64,000 nucleotides of DNA from JAVJSD01 sp040219575 (GTDB lineage: Bacteria > Planctomycetota > Planctomycetia > Pirellulales > Pirellulaceae): assembly GCA_040219575.1 (NCBI GenBank), contig JAVJSD010000012.1, positions 1 to 64,000 on the forward strand. Reading direction: 5' to 3'. Shown in pieces: positions 63,351-64,000 of this stretch (position 1 is its first letter; every line of letters begins with the position of its first letter). Made by a program: the position numbers and the translations under genes. Below the pieces are notes generated by a model. That model saw only the letters and a program-made list of their open reading frames with translations. It ran no database searches and was not told the origin of the DNA.

Positions 63351-64000
63351 ATGCACGACGCTTACCTCGCGCTGATCCACCTGTTCGAGCCCTGGCCGCT
63401 GTTCTTGCTGGTGCTGGGCACGTCGCTGGGGGTGACCGTAGGCGCCGTGCCGGGGCTGACCGGGGCGATGCTGATCGCGCTCACGCTGCCGCTCACCTAC
63501 TCGATGCGCGACCCCAACGACGCCATGGTGCTGCTGGTGTCGATGTACGTGGGGTCGATCAGCGGCGGGCTGATCTCCGCCACGCTGCTGCGGATGCCCG
63601 GCACACCCGCCTCGATGATGACCACCCTCGACGGCTACCCCATGGCCCAGGCCGGCCGGCCCGGCCGGGCGCTGGGGCTGGGCATCAACTCGTCGTTCGT
63701 CGGCGGCATGGTCTCCTGGTTGTTCCTGTTGCTGCTGGCCAAGCCGATGTCGGAGGTCTCCATCCTGCTGGGGAAGATGGATTACTTCGCCCTGGTCGTG
63801 ATGTCGCTGGTGCTGATCGCCTCGGTCTCCGGCGGAAATCTGGCCCGCGGCATCCTGGCGGGTTTTCTGGGATTGCTCGCCGCGCTGCCGGGCACGTCGC
63901 CCGCCACCGGCGACGTGCGGCTCACGTTCGGCTTCTCTCAGCTCGACGCCGGCCTGCAACTGCTGCCGGTGCTGATCGGCCTGTTCGCCGTGGGGCAGAT
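63351..64000 (+). CDS. tctA: Tripartite tricarboxylate transporter large membrane subunit (TctA type), partial
   Basis: The frame opens at ATG 63351 and runs off the window end after 216 residues. The N-terminus is typical of TctA permeases: LGTSLGVTVGAVPGLTGAMLIALTLPLTYSM, then VSMYVGSISGGLISATLLRMPGTPASMMTTLDGYPMAQAGRPGRALGLGI, with the conserved GxxPG(L) and GTPAS motifs. TctA forms the channel part of a solute-binding-protein-dependent carboxylate importer with TctB and TctC; neither is visible here. The ribosome-binding site is weak, so the start is likely but not certain. Confidence 0.9.
   Translation, partial: MHDAYLALIHLFEPWPLFLLVLGTSLGVTVGAVPGLTGAMLIALTLPLTYSMRDPNDAMVLLVSMYVGSISGGLISATLLRMPGTPASMMTTLDGYPMAQAGRPGRALGLGINSSFVGGMVSWLFLLLLAKPMSEVSILLGKMDYFALVVMSLVLIASVSGGNLARGILAGFLGLLAALPGTSPATGDVRLTFGFSQLDAGLQLLPVLIGLFAVGQ

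Overview
The window looks like chromosomal DNA from a planctomycete, most likely a Pirellulales-type organism. It is GC-rich and carries several families I associate with that group: a Tat-exported DUF1501 protein, a DUF1559 domain (here fused to an M56 peptidase), a DUF3500 Tat protein, a large SdrD-B/FG-GAP surface protein with an N-terminal ESRRMLNADP motif (LEPR-XLL-like), an SHD1-type C-terminus on a Pro-Ala-Asp repeat protein, and an ECF sigma / FecR-LamG pair. The assignment rests on gene content only; no rRNA or tRNA gene was seen. About 43 real protein genes are supported, two of them cut by the window edges.

Layout. 1-5.4 kb: a gene tail, a small conserved protein, ammonium transporter amt behind a near-perfect sigma-54 promoter, hisH, and a DUF1501 protein. 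5.5-11.1 kb: a divergent pair, a TPR membrane protein and a beta-propeller lipoprotein. 11.2-13.0 kb: phosphoglucomutase. 13.2-18.9 kb: a compact NAD locus, pncB-nadE-nrtR-pncA-kptA, with a 15-bp palindrome before pncB that is a good NrtR operator candidate. 19.0-22.6 kb: thioredoxin, a zinc-ribbon membrane protein and ppdK. 22.9-26.4 kb: a tandem alpha/beta-hydrolase protein divergent from a Gfo/Idh/MocA protein. 26.4-29.6 kb: a BlaI-type repressor and an M56 peptidase-DUF1559 fusion. 29.9-37.7 kb: the PAD-repeat protein, a small membrane protein, and a WD40 protein followed by the SdrD-B surface protein. 38-43.7 kb (all minus strand): LysR regulator, thiolase, cyclic-nucleotide-binding protein, RimK-like ATP-grasp ligase and an OleC-like acyl adenylase. 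43.9-48.6 kb: a small protein, a C45-type Ntn hydrolase, a lipase-like hydrolase and a CPBP protease that overlaps ftsH. 48.6-54.4 kb: ftsH divergent from dxr-rseP. 54.6-58.6 kb: DEDDh exonuclease, membrane protein, hemQ/chdC and a leucine-rich-repeat protein. 59.0-64 kb: ECF sigma factor, FecR-LamG protein, DUF3500 protein with a clear terminator, and the start of a tctA-type transporter.

The most interesting functional unit is the NAD locus. PncA and PncB recycle nicotinamide, NadE finishes NAD, NrtR is the ADP-ribose-sensing Nudix repressor, and KptA/Tpt1 consumes NAD and releases nicotinamide plus an ADP-ribose derivative. Having the consumer beside the salvage genes suggests a closed nicotinamide loop.

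The second theme is intergenic repeats. At least three families of short inverted repeats are scattered between genes: GTAGC-ended double hairpins, CCAAGCCGACGGC elements, and CTTGCTGGCGCA elements. A fourth type (AACCGCTGAT...) supplies the stop codons of hisH and nadE, and a GTAGC element supplies that of kptA.
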